NCBI RefSeq assembly: GCF_004210375.1 | Contig: NC_134830.1 | Span: forward strand, 9,424,001 to 9,488,000 | Direction: 5' to 3' | DNA: 64,000 nt | Source of the DNA: Tachypleus tridentatus | Taxonomy: Eukaryota; Arthropoda; Merostomata; Xiphosura; Limulidae | In this document: positions 21,837 through 34,179 of the stretch, piece by piece | How positions within the stretch are numbered: the stretch's first letter is position 1 | Layout of the letters: every line of letters starts with the position of its first letter | Program-made: the position numbers and the translations under genes | Notes under the pieces: generated by a model | Seen by the model: only the letters and a program-made list of their open reading frames with translations | The model's database searches: none | Told to the model about the DNA's origin: nothing

Positions 21837-24008
21837 AATAGCAGTCTTATTTAAATAAATACTTTAAGTGGTTTTAATATTAAATGATGTATTGAGACAA
21901 CAAGAGAGGTATGTTTTATATGTCCTGTTAAATTATTTTAAGATAATTCAAAAGTCTGTTATCTTTCTACTCAGTTGTTGTGTTGTTACGGTCATTGTAA
22001 AAAAATTTTTGCAGATTTTCCAAGTTTAACACAAAATTTCACAGCAAGTTGTTGCTCCTTCAGGTCATTCATTCTGAAATCCGCTAAACGAAAATTCGCA
22101 CTTCACTTAAAACCGCGTAGCTAATACACAAATGAAGATATCTGCAATCGGGAAATGGCGTCGTAATCAGCTGATCGGTGCGAACCTAGCGACACCAAGC
22201 GGATTCCCCTGGAACCAACTGGAGCCGTGCAATTCAAACAGTCCGCGTATTTTTTGAACAGACCTTGTAAATGGACAGCACACAATCCACTTGTTTTAAA
22301 ATAATATATTTAAAATAAATCTAATCTATGGACAAATATTATTTACATTATAGGATATTGCATATGTTTCTAAAACTAAATAATTCTCTTTTTCTTCTGT
22401 TATCACAATATAATAAGTGATAAGTACGTTTAGGTTACTCTGCAAGTTAATACAATTGTATATAAAGCTTTCAGTAGTTCTCTTTTCCATCACAAGTTTA
22501 CACAAGCTAGCTCAACTACATTAAAACTTGGTTGACATTATTTTTCTCTAATGTGTTTCTTATTGCACAATCTGCAGTAGCTTAATTTATGTTACACTGT
22601 GGGTTACCACAGTTACATCAAGAACTCTATATAACTCTCCTTTAAATTGAAGTCATTGCTTGCAGGTTCAGTTACTTTAGAATGTACTTTGACAATACAA
22701 ATTATTATTGTTATCTCTGTTACACTGTGAAAAGCATTTGAAAGTGTAGCCTGTTATGGCTAAGCTAACAATCACACAGTCTGACTTAACTTTTACTACC
22801 TTAACCTTTTGCATTCATTTGGTTGCCTGTATACATATTTACCAACTGAAGCCTAGAATTTTCTGCAGACAATTAGGCACTATGATACAATAATATTAAC
22901 TTAAGGAAATGAGAAAAATACAGCAGGTTCAACTACCATAACATCAATTTATTATGCTACTATAAAACAGTTGAACTACAGACACAACATGATTTGTACC
23001 AAGTAACATTAATTTTGTCATAACTATCACTTTTATGAAAATAATTAAGTTTAAACAGTTATAAAAACTAAATAATTATTAGATATTAAATAAATTAATA
23101 AATATTACACAACATTAAAATAGTTAAACAATTAAAAACAAAAAAAATAGTGTACATATGTTAACATTATGTATTATTTTTATATTATACATAAGTGCCA
23201 AGAACTAAGACTTGGTTACTTAAACATCTGTACTGATGGACCCACATTAATAACAGGGAAGTATATCAGATTTACTGTATAAATTCTGTATAAAGTATAA
23301 ATTATTTGCAGTATATATAAACATGCTTTTGAGGCGTAATGCATGCCTGAAGGAGTGCTGGACAATACAGTGGAAATGGCAAATTTCATAAAATCACAAC
23401 CAACAAATTCCAGTTTATTTCAAGCCTTTTTGAAGAATGATCAGTGCACACAATTGTCTATTGATCCTTACTGAAATTAGATAGCTTTCACAGGGCAAAA
23501 TCCTTGTGTATTTGTCAGCCAAGAGTGGAAATCCTAGTTACTTCAACAGTCTCTTTCCACCTCATTAGATGTATGGATTTATAATCTAGCTTATGTAGCA
23601 GACATTGTTCTCAAATATCAGTAACCTAATTTATGTCTCTAAAAGCTCAGTATAACAATTTTCAACCAGCAAGATTTAGTTGGATCTATTACAAGAAGTT
23701 CGGGGATAAGTCTTTGAAAAACAACCAAACTGAATCTTTCAGTACTCCATGATTTCCTGGCAGAAAATTAATTTTCAGTGGATCAGTGCACTAAAACCAA
23801 CATAACTGCACATCTAAAAGGACATTGCACAACATTTAGGAAATAATTTCCAATTATGTCATGATAATGACTGGATACACAACCTCTTTCATAGTACCAA
23901 TTTGTCATTGCAAATATTAAGTATACAATGAGACACTAACTGGAGTCTCTTGTGATTATGAACTGAAAATAAGTTTGAGAAATGTCACTGATCAACATTT
24001 GGCTCAGT
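21837..24008. other. non-coding DNA after the last Ena exon found
   Basis: 22060-22265 is a GC-richer island with ACGCG-type words that ends near TTTTTTGAACAGACCTTG; it may be one end of a DNA transposon. The rest is AT-rich. A decayed long repeat or 3' UTR-like DNA would look similar, and nothing is identified. Confidence 0.35.
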
Positions 24009-24230
24009 TTAAGAAAATAAGTACCTTCTGCTGGCAGGAAAAGCTAATGCAGTTTCATTACTATTGTCCACAACATACTTGTGCATGATAGCATTTTCCT
24101 CATGTGTACATCTGAAAACCAAAATAAGAAGTAGACTGAATGCCAAACCAAACCTGAGACTCTCTCTCTCTGCCTTCATTAGTTTTGGACTTCCAAGAGA
24201 TGTAATGATCAATGCAACTTCATCCATCAT
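24009..24230 (-). other. open minus-strand frame, possible small gene or exons
   Basis: A 73-residue minus-strand frame starts MMDEVALIITSLGSPKLMKA. It contains a hydrophobic stretch (GLAFSLLLILVF) and ends NETALAFPASRRYLFS. The hydrophobic part coincides with a 42-bp segment that has GT-AG ends (24112-24153) and a pyrimidine-rich 3' side, and another donor-like AGAAG/GTACTT occurs at 24025/24024. It could be spliced exons of an unknown gene or chance. I do not recognise the protein. Confidence 0.25.
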
Positions 24231-27055
24231 AGTGTAAATTATAACTTCACGACTCGTTATGAGAAATGGAAAGGTGATGGGGAATATATTTTTGTTTTTA
24301 AAATTAAATAGTTTGCTAGTCTATTTAATTTAAATAAATTAAATCGAAGTGATGCAAGTTATGAAAGCAAAATATTGGAATAGTGTTGTTTTCATACTTT
24401 AATAATAAATAGTGTGTAATAAAAGTGTTGTAAGAAAAACTAATTTCATATGTCCAAGATTACTGTTTTTATAACTTGTACTCAAGTAAGATAGAAAATC
24501 ACTGGAAAACATTAATTTTTAGGAGGGAAGGTGAAAGATTTGGCATTTTAATGTAAGGTGTTCTCAAGATATTAAAGTTTGTGAACCACTAGTATAAGAG
24601 AAACTATGCCTGAAGGAATTTTTCATATTACTTCAACAGATAACCTGTTCAGTATAGTAAATACAATGTCTTATTAATGAAAATATTAGTTTGCAGAACA
24701 AAGAGTTTTAATAGTTTTCAATTTTGATTATTTCAAGATTTGGAATCTTTTTAGACTAATTGTTCAATAATTTAAAATATGGTTTGTTGTATTACGACTA
24801 CCTTTTAATAAGGTTCTTTACTCTGCACACAAATTTTTTTGATTTTGTGACTTGTATGCTTAACCCACAACTGCATAACCTGGATTTGAAATAAATTAAC
24901 ATGTAACTTATAAGTTGAAACTAACAATTACACCTACTAACCCACCTGTTACACTTTGTCTAAGCTTGCTTTGTTATGTACTACGACATTCATTGCATGT
25001 ATCTGATCTAAAACATCTTTGGTGTGAAAAAAAAAGTGCAGTTAAAAGAGGATTGAGCTGACCACTTAAAGAAATGAACTCAAAATTGCTGACCAAATTG
25101 ATAGCTACACTTATAGTATTGATAAGAATCTTGAAGCAAATGTTCATTCAGTTATCCAGGTTCTGGTTTGTGTTCAATTTGGGGCATTAATGATGGGTGA
25201 AATAAAATGTGTAACATTTCTTATTGGAAATCATGACTTTTTGCCAGTACATATCAAGAAACCACAGCAAGCAAGAAAGTGATACTTGATAGTAACCTAC
25301 ATTATTACCTGTAAGATTGCAACCTTATTATTCATAACAGACCTATACTTTATAGAACTAACCAGATCTGTTTAAAATATTAGGGTTGTTTTAGAAAGAA
25401 AATTGACTCAATAACTTCATTCCATGGTGTTACTATAAAAGTAGGTTAACAGTTTGTCATCATGCACTTGGAACAACCATACCAAACATTATTATTTACA
25501 CCAGTTGTCCAAGCTAATATACAATACTACATGTTTTTTAATGAAAAGAACTTCATAACATTTAGCAAATTTGTATTTAGTAGTTGGAAAATATTAACCA
25601 TCCACCTCTATGATTCTTTTGAAAACTTGAATTAGAAACTGGTAGTCTAGTTTGCCTTGCCTAACTCGTATATCTGCACATACTTTCACTGTATCATTTT
25701 GTTGCTGTAAATCAGTTGTGTTGTGGCAAAGATAACAAAATTACCCACTTTTACTATAAGATGAAGCTGTAGTAAAAAGTTTAAACCAATAGGTTGGGCA
25801 AGTTTCTGCTTACGTGTGTGCAAAAGTTTGTCAATTCAAGCAGTTTTGTTTGGTAAATTTGCAAATGTGACTTGTATCTAACACAATTTTGATACTGAAT
25901 TTTAGGATGTAAAGATCAATCAGTGAACCAGATTTGAAAACAATCCATAAAAGTTCTGTTTTTAAAATAAATAAAACTTGTGTATGTTTAGTGTGAAGAA
26001 GAAAGGTATGAATAAATTTGATTGAAATTGGACATTTTATATCTTGTGTCTTTTGTTAATCGATTGCTTTGAAATTTAATGTTTAATAGTTTAGGTTACC
26101 ACAGTCCAAGCTACAGAAAGTGTTTGTATCACTCATTAATAACACAGCGTGTCCTGCAGGTTTTCTCAGTCACATGATACAACGTGTGTCTTGATATAAC
26201 CTCTTCTTACCTAACCCTTTTACCAATGAGCCATAAAAGTGGTTATCTTGTATGGCTACCTTGTTTACTAATTAATTAGAAAATTGGGAAATTATTTATT
26301 GAGGTGTATTATTGTAAAGCAGCAGTATATTAAATGTTAGACAGCTTTGAGCCAATGATAAAAGCTTTGTTTTATATAAAATGTTCCATATTAAAGGCAT
26401 GATTAAAATTCCACTAATTTACCTATGAACCTATGAAGAAGCAACACGTAATTGTATATGCAGTGTTTAACACTTGTGGTTTTAAATTAATATATTGTAT
26501 CTGGATTGACTCATCAGATGGTGGTTATTTTACACTAAAGGTAAATGTTTTTTTCATTTTCCATAGACTGATTTTAAATCATTAATAAATTTACTTCTTT
26601 CATCCTTTCATTCCATTAACGTAACTTTTGGAATAAGATCTGCTTTAATAAAGTGCTTGTTGTGTTTCCCATTATGATATCCATTGCAACAAGTCTAAAG
26701 TACCTATACAGCAATCATAATTATGCCATTAGCTACCTTCATATATGAAATATACAATATAGTTAGCAGAAAAGAAATTGAGAAAAGGTACATATGATCT
26801 ATGAATTCATTCTAATCTTCATTCAGTTATAATTTTTGTTGTTAAACTTTCATGAAGGCAATTGAAACCTACTTCTAAATCCATTTTATAACATCCACCA
26901 TAAAATTGTGTGTTTGTGTACTTGTTTTAATGACATTTTATCTTAAATACAACAAAATACATCTTCAAAATTCACAATTGTGATTAGAAGTTAGACCTAT
27001 AGTTAATTTTTTATCTTGAATGTTGCCTTTAAAACCTTTTCTCATTCATTTACAG
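24231..27055. other. AT-rich non-coding DNA
   Basis: Scanned on both strands for an Ena/VASP tetramerisation exon and for exons leading to 27056; none was recognised. No transposon ends were seen. Confidence 0.4.
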
Positions 27056-27178
27056 AATTATGCAAAAGTCATTAGACTGTTTGCTGGTGAGCCATGTTGG
27101 AAAGCCCATTTTCGACCATCTGAGGAGCATCCAGCAAGACAAAAGTATAGGGAACAGTTAGAAAAAAGGATTTCTTGA
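27056..27178 (+). CDS. terminal-type exon of an unrecognised gene
   Basis: A strong acceptor (pyrimidine tract then TTTACAG) ends at 27055. A 40-residue frame follows to TGA at 27176-27178, including KVIRLFAGEPCWKAHF, PSEEHPARQKYREQ and a basic end LEKRIS. The composition is protein-like and richer in GC than its surroundings. I do not recognise the family. It does not resemble the Ena/VASP tetramerisation coiled coil, and joining it to the Ena donor at 21281 (two bases left over) would shift it to another frame that is also open. It could be the last exon of a gene whose other exons I missed, an alternative end for Ena, or an exon fossil. Confidence 0.4.
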   Translation, partial: NYAKVIRLFAGEPCWKAHFRPSEEHPARQKYREQLEKRIS

Positions 27179-28239
27179 ATGCCCTGTCTGAAAACCAATT
27201 TTCATTTGAATGAAATGATGTTAAAAATAATTTTATGTATTTTAGTTTTCTTACCAAGCTTCAGTTTTTATAATGAGGAAATGACTGAGTTTAAATAAAC
27301 CTTTCTTTTAATCATGTTACTTGTAACACTCTAACTTACATAATAAAAGGAATAATATGATAAAGAAGGAATGTTTATATGTGTGCCTTGACTAACTAAA
27401 CAGTTTTGGTTGGGTATGTATGCATTTAAGTGTAATTATTGATTTGATATATTTTTTAGATATGTTTCCATCTTTTGTCTTCTATTTACATATAGTTTTG
27501 TTTCATGTTTCTTGAAATATACTAGACTGTTATCCTGTGAGTGAGTTTCCCTCTGAAATTCTTTTTCATTCACAACATTTCAATAATTATCTTCAGGTGT
27601 TTCAGGAATGGAACTTCCCAATAATCAGTGAAATAAATGATTTGCTGCCATTTATGTTAAAGCCAACATTAAATGATACTTGTTTTGTTCGAATATCTAA
27701 TCTTGTACCAAAATGATTAGCCATGTACCTTTTATTAAAACACTGCATAAGATTAAACAATGTGTGCAAATCAGTATGTTCAAATTTCCCAAAGTAAATT
27801 TCAAACTCTTAATCAACCTGATTATAATACCAGAGCAAATGCTGGACCGATCAAAACATACATATCCACAAAATGTTTATTTCTCTGGATTTTGATAATT
27901 TCTCTTAGATTTTTTTTTTTTAAGATAACAGCAGTTCATACACACCTGTACAACACTATTTGGAATTGGTTTGATAACATGACTGTGGTGACTTCAATAC
28001 ATACTTGACTTGCTTAAGGTGTTTTGCTTCTTAAAGTTTGCAACTGAAAATGTTAGCTTTACAATTTTAACTTTCGTAGTAAGGTTAATGTTTACTATCT
28101 TTTTCAAGTTGTAGTTATTAATAAGAGCCACCTTGTTTGTAATTCATCTTTCATCAGTAACACTTGACTGTTTGTAATGTTCACGTTGGCATAATGGTTT
28201 GTCTCAAACAGAAGATTCACGTTCAAAATGTCAGTTAAG
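27179..28239. other. AT-rich DNA between the 27-kb exon and the LINE
   Basis: The overlapping + frames at 27713-28008 are AT-rich and not protein-like. If the 27056 exon is real its 3' UTR begins here; several AATAAA-like words occur, for example at 27290-27296. Confidence 0.4.
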
Positions 28240-28829
28240 TGGAAACTTTAAGCCTTTTTATCACTCTTACCCCTCGGTGTGGATTCCTGTACGTGGTGAG
28301 GGGGCCTCCCAGGGAAGGTTTTGTTCTGTCTGGATACCTTCTCTGGGATCTAAACATCCACCCACGTGTTTGCCGTGGGTGGCGACCCGTGAAGGGGAGG
28401 AGAGGATCCTGGTGGTTGAGGGGTCCAATCCTAACACACCACTTTGGCCTTGAATTCCTGTAGACGGGCGGCCTTTGGGTGGCCCCCCTTGGGTCAATCG
28501 GCTGGTTCACTTGGGCTAGAATCAATCAAGTATCAGTGTTGGAAGTTCTCAATGGGTGTTGTGGACATTGTGCCTGATGCTGGTGTTTGGGTATAGTGCT
28601 CACGAAACCCTGGCATTGCTGCATTGTCCTTGCATGACTTTGTAGTGCGTTCCCTCGTAGGGCTCCATAGTGGGTGGGGTCAGTGGGTACCGAAATTTTT
28701 CTTTTTTCCTATGGATCCTCCTTCAAAAAATTTAAATAAAATAGTGAAAAAAACACTCAATAGGTAAACGACCATATCTTGAAGACTCTGAGCAGCAATC
28801 TTCAACATCTCTAACACACGTACCTCATT

Positions 28830-29930
28830 TTCTTGTATTACATTCTCTTTCAGAAAAACCTTTAGGGCAATTGTCCCCCTTTTTCATTCAGAAGGGACTA
28901 GAGGGTCTTGCTGGCTCTCCAAAGTCGGTAAAGAAGCTTTGATCTGGAGACATATTAGTTGAAATATCCACAACCCATCACAGTGAACTCCTCTTCAATT
29001 CAACGGCAATTGGGGATATACCTATTGAGGTTATTCATGCTACCTTGAATTCATCACGTGGAGTTATTGTTGATAGGGATTTGAAGAACGTCCCCGAGTC
29101 AGAGATTCTCGCTGGTCTCTCCACTCAAGGAGTTTCTGCAGTGAGGCGCATCTCCACTCGCAAAGATGGAGTTACACTGCCAACAAATACTCTCGTTTTG
29201 ACATTTACATCATCACGTGCACCTGCCACCATCAAGGCAGGTTATCTAATTTACAGGGTACGGCCATAGATTCCAAACCCTCTCCGATGTTGCTAGTGTC
29301 AACGGTTCGGCCACTCAAAGATATCGTGTCGTGATTTCCTGACATGTGCTCGTTGTGGTGGTAAGGACCACGATGCCTATGAGTGTCACACAGATCCACA
29401 TTGTGTCAACTGCAATGGTTCCCACTCTTCCTACTTCCGTTCTTGCCCAAAATGGTTGGAGGAAAAAGAGGTGCAGTGTTTGAAAACAGTACATAACATT
29501 AGTTATCCTGAGGCTCGGAAATTGCTGCCCATCACTCCATCTCGGATATATGCTGCTGCACTTCATTCCACAACTACAGTGGAAGTGCAGACAGATCTCT
29601 CTGTGCCTCCAAGAGAATTGTCTTCAAAACAAATGAAAAGGCTTTTGACCTCCATGGTTAAAATGGTTGATGAATCGACTTCCACACCTATCTCTGTTCC
29701 TCCCAAACATTCCAACAAACCTCAAGATCCACATCCTTCAGTTTCAAATAAGGCATTTCTTCTGATACATCTTTTCTCCCACCCCAAGAGGCAAAACAAT
29801 CATTCGTTCGCGTCCTCAGTCACTGGAATCCCCTTCCAACAACAAAGACCTGCCCAATCGACCCAGGGCAGGATCCATGGAGGTTGATAGACCTCCTCCG
29901 ACTAAGGACAGTAAGGAAAAAGACGTGGTC
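28830..29930 (+). pseudogene. LINE ORF1 (Gag-like, CCHC zinc knuckle), broken
   Basis: Frame pieces include SPFFIQKGLEGLAGSPKSVK, a nucleic-acid-binding region starting IPIEVIHATLNSSRGVIVDR and DGVTLPTNTLVLTFTSSRAP, then zinc-knuckle pieces CARCGGKDHDAYECHTD and CVNCNGSHSSYFRSCP at about 29341-29455. The tail LEEKEVQCLKTVHNISYPEA is typical just after the knuckle in this family. A stop (TGA) after SVKKL and a frameshift near 29270-29330 inactivate it. ORF1 proteins of this type bind the element RNA. Confidence 0.75.
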
Positions 29931-30439
29931 GTAAACAGAAGGGTTCTCCAGCCACTTCGCCTACCCATCATTAAAAATGGCCACCTTGATACGTTTTCCA
30001 CGATATCCTCGTCCATGGTGGAATCCTGCTTGCCACTTAGCACGGAAGGCTCAAAAACGGGCCTGGGATACTTTTCGTAGATATCCCTCAATTTCAAATC
30101 TCGTCGCATTCTAACGGGCCCGTGCACATGCTAGGTGGGTAAGACGTCAAAGCCAGAAGGAATCTTGGATTAAGTTCACAACTAGCATATCTTCTACCAC
30201 CAGTCTCAAGGTCATGTGGGACAGGATTCGAAAGGTCAGTGGGCACTACAGTTCTGCCCTTTCTCCATCTTACTCTCTGATGATCAGAGGGTGGCTGATG
30301 TCCGGAGTATCGCTGATACTCTAGTTTAAAGCTTTTGCTGGGTATCTAGCACTTTTGCTTGTTCCTCCACCTTCTTGGACATCAAGATTCGGGCAGAGCG
30401 TTCACCTCTTTCCTTTCGAACTGTCTCTTTGACTATAAT

Positions 30440-31420
30440 TGTCCCTTGGTGGAACTGAAAATGGCCCTTCATCGGTCTGGCAGTACATCTGTTGGACCTG
30501 ATGATGTACACTATGACATGCTGCACCATCTATCTCCTGCTTCTCTTGATGTCCTAATTATCTTTAACCGGATCTGGCACGAGAATGTTTTTCCTGATGC
30601 CTGGCGCAAGGCTATTATTTTACCTTTCACTAAGCCAGGGAAAGATCCCAAGATTCCTTCAAACTACTGTCCAATTGCTTTGACGAGCTGTCTCTGTAAG
30701 ACCTAAGAAAGGATGGTTAATGCTCGTCTTGTTTGGTTCCTCGAATCAAACAACCTCCTCTCGCCCACTCAGTGTCGGTTCCGACGACAGCACTCCACCA
30801 CAGACCACCTAATTCGACTTGAAACATCAATCAGAGAAGCATTTCTCAAATGCCAACATCTTGTGTCAATATTCTTTGACATTGAGAAGGCTTATGACAC
30901 AACATGGAGGTATGGCGTTTTGTGAGGCCTCCATACATATGGGTTACATGGCCATTTACCCATGTTTATTAAAAAAATTTTAATGAACAGGAGATTCCAA
31001 GTTCGTGTGGGTTCAAAACTTTCCCGTTCTTTTGTACAGGAACTTGAAGTCTCTCAGGGCTGTGTTTTGAGTGTCACACTTTTCAGTATAAAGATAAATG
31101 CCATCACTGAACAACTCTCTCTCACTATTGCGAATGGGCTGTATGTCGACGACTTTCACATCTCATGTCAGTCGTCGAACATGAGATATATTGAGCGGCA
31201 ACTACAAACTGCCCTCAATCGTGTACTGAAGTGGACTAAGGCGAACGGCTTTAATTTTTCTCTCTCTCTCTCTAAAACCGTTTGCATGCACTTTTGCTGC
31301 CAATGGGGTATTCACCCTGATCCTAAACCCCGTATCTGTGCTGCCAGTGGTCCCTGAGACCAAGTTCTTGGGGCTTATCTTTGACCGTAAGCTGACCTTT
31401 ATACCACACTTAAAGCAGCT
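30440..31420 (+). pseudogene. LINE reverse transcriptase, broken
   Basis: Recognisable blocks are GSTSVGPDDVHYDML, WHENVFPDAWRKAIILPFTK, NYCPIALTSCLCKT, then stop, NARLVWFLESNNLLSPTQCR, LVSIFFDIEKAYDTTWRYG, stop, and later LYVDDFHISCQSS at about 31139-31177, followed by TKFLGLIFDRKLTFIPHLK. The Asp of FDIEKAYD and the YVDD pair are kept. TAA/TGA interruptions at about 30704 and 30923 and a shift near 31300 disable it. Confidence 0.85.
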
Positions 31421-31994
31421 ACGGGTCAAATGCACAAGAGCGCTGAACATCCTCCGTGTCCTCTCTACTACCAGTTGGGGAGCAGATCGATGTTCTATGT
31501 TAAAGATATATCGTGCTCTTTTTCGATCAAAACTCGACTATGGATCAATGGTCTATGGCTCTGCCAGACCCTCGGCCTTAAAGATGCTGGACCCCATTCA
31601 TTACCAAGGACTTTGACTCTGCAATGGGGCTTTCCGCACCTCTCCAGTTCACAGCTGATACGTAGAATCTCACGAACCTTCTTTTCACCTTTGCTGTTTG
31701 CAACTATCTTTACTATATTCTTTGAAACTTCATTCCTTACCAAAGCATCCCACCTTGGAATGTGTTTTCCTTCCTCATGGGCCATACTTTTTCAGAACAG
31801 ACGATCTGCCATTGCTCTGTTTGGCCTTCGCATCCAGGCGCAATTGGATGAATTGGGTCTGTTTTTGGATAACATTGCAGATTCCATAGGTCAGCCCATC
31901 CCACCATTGCTTATTACAGCCCCAAAAATGTGACCTTTCTTTAAGTCATCTGAGAAAAGCAGATACTCCAGATTGGAAGTACCGTCTTTTATTT

Positions 31995-32860
31995 AATGAA
32001 TACCTTTCAAACGATCATTCCATTCCCATTTATACAAATGGTTCCAAATCAGGTAATTCAGTGGGTTCTGCTATGGTTTGCTGCGGTTTGGTGGTTGCGC
32101 GCAGAATCCCCTCTACAGCTTCTGTGTTCACTGCTTAACTGTATGCCATATCTCTTGCCCTGGATGATATTGAAGCTGAGCAGTACTCCAACTGCACTAT
32201 TTATACTGACTCGCTTAGTTCTATACTGGCCCTGGAATCGCTACACGTTGGTTCACACCCTGTTCTCGCTGATATTCAAAACCGATCGGCCCATTTCTCA
32301 TTAACTGCTACTTCTATCCAGTTTTTCTGGATACCAGGCCATGTTGGTATTCGCGGGAACGAGCTTGGAGACTCGGCAGCTAAATCTATCTGCTCCAGCA
32401 CTATCACCACTGTGCCTATTCTGTACATGGACTATGGTCTTGTGTTCAAGGCTCGGCTCCATGCTAGATGGCAGTCCACTTGGAGTGAGCAACACGACAA
32501 CAGGCTTTTCACATAAAACCCTTAATTGGGCTTTAGCCATCTAGCTTCCGTAAGGTTCGGAAGGAGGAAGTTGTTCTAACTAGACTACACATTGGTCACA
32601 GTTTTTAACTTATTGTTAAAACTCATTTGTCAGGAACTGATGCACCAGTGTGTAGTTTGTGTAACACTCAAATCACTATAAGCCACATTTTACTTTCTTG
32701 CCATCGTTACGACTCTCAACGACGGCACTATTTTAAACATGTTCTGTCCCAAGGTTTGTCTGTAACATTGGACAGTGTTATTGGTGATGGTGACACTGTC
32801 CACCTTGATAAAGTTTTTAGTTTTTTAATGGCCATTAATCTTTTTAACCTCATTTAAGTG
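31995..32860 (+). pseudogene. LINE RNase H domain and C-terminal Cys/His tail, broken
   Basis: The RNase H frame reads IPIYTNGSKSGNSVGSAMVC, TIYTDSLSSILALE and FFWIPGHVGIRGNELGDSAA. The first catalytic Asp of the YTDGS motif is Asn here, and the TAELYAI Glu codon is a stop (TAG), so the fold is recognisable but dead. The downstream frame with APVCSLCNTQITISHILLSC at about 32645-32704 is the conserved Cys/His tail seen after RNase H in I-like elements. Confidence 0.75.
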
Positions 32861-33180
32861 TTTGGTATTTATTTATTACACCTTTTTAATTGTGGTCCCT
32901 TTTCAGAGTCTCAATCTCTCTGGTTCAATTTGACATTGGAAAATAGCCAGAACATTAAATAACTTAACACCAGGACTGGAAAGGCCAACTTCAGGTTCTT
33001 ACCTTACTTTTTGATACTGACCATAATGACACATAACTCGGAACCAGGACTGAAAGACCAACTTCAGGTGACTGATGGTGGTTCTTGTACTTACCTGTTA
33101 GCCTTCCTGGCGGGTTATGATCATTACCATTCTGCTACAGGAAGTCCTTTACAACTTTGTACCTTCTAATATTTTGACAT

Positions 33181-34179
33181 CGTATTAATACAAACGTTTC
33201 TTCTTAATACTACCTACAGTTTAATTTTGGCTTCACTTGACTATGTCATCTAACTTGTTTTATTTAAAACGCCATATAGCTATTGATATAATAAAACCGG
33301 TTTCAACAACTTGCACATTCTCTTCTAAACACTGACGGACGTTACAAAATAACGAAGTGTTTGCCAACGACTATATCATTTCTCATATATCGCAATAGTT
33401 CGAGTGTTTCCTCTTTGAGCCTCTGTCAATTTAATAACAATTCTTATTCTATTTGAGTTACCATGACGTCCATTCCTTGCAGTAAACACCATCTTTAGTG
33501 TAATTTTATATCATGAAAGTTATTTCAACCTTACTAAATTAACAATCTGTTCAAGTCAATAGCAAATTTACCATAATCAAAACACGCCAACACTCTCATT
33601 GTCACTGTAGTTACACAAAATCAAACCACCGCCTTACTTTGTACGAGTATAGTTATCAACCTCCCACGATAAACATTGCAAGCTTTTATAAATTGTTTTC
33701 TATAAACAATAATCAAAAACATTTTCAACCATTCTCGCGATATTACAGTAGCGTTTAAAATATGTCAAAAAAATGTAGTAGTTTATCTTTTCATTCAAGT
33801 CGCTAGTAATTCTGCATAACAGGGTAGGATATGAACTAATTACAACCTTAACTTACAATGTGTACAAATGCTGAAACTTATGAATCTCACGATGTATTCT
33901 AGTAACTGTTACATCAATTCACAAACGTTTATTTTATGCTAATCAATTACCTATTCTCACATTTCCAATTATTTACTCTCATGGTTTCAAAATGTTATAC
34001 GGCGACAACTACGCACATCTCCCTGTAATTGATATTTAAGCTATAGGAACAGTGCTACGCTGTTACACGTTGAACGGTACTGCAGCAGTACTCCATTTTT
34101 ACAGGGAGAAGAGCAAAAACATGCGGTCCATGGAAGCAAGGGAAGAAGTGCTTTCCAAATATGTGTTTACAGAAAAAGT
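33181..34179. other. AT-rich non-coding DNA
   Basis: Nothing recognisable on either strand; no exon for EXOSC10 or Ena was seen here. Confidence 0.4.

Larger units (their letters stand above)
28240..33180 (+). mobile_element. I-type non-LTR retrotransposon (LINE), defective and without endonuclease
   Basis: A 5' UTR-like GC-rich block (28260-28700) is followed by a Gag-like ORF1 with a CCHC zinc knuckle (about 28830-29930), the post-endonuclease linker (about 30005-30250), reverse transcriptase (about 30440-31420), RNase H (about 31995-32400) and a Cys/His tail (about 32640-32860). The apurinic-type endonuclease expected between ORF1 and the linker is absent. Multiple stops and frameshifts occur. 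RNase H downstream of RT points to the I superfamily (I/Nimb-like); clade is inferred from domain order. GC content and codon use differ clearly from the AT-rich surroundings. Ends are approximate. Confidence 0.88.

Noticed and set aside
24155-24230. MMDEVA phrase on the minus strand resembling the Ena F-actin-binding motif
   Set aside because: The real motif exon lies at 21196-21281 on the + strand; the similarity stops after six residues.
28235-28525. Several overlapping frames on both strands (up to 96 residues)
   Set aside because: They lie in the GC-rich 5' UTR-like block of the LINE and do not resemble any protein.
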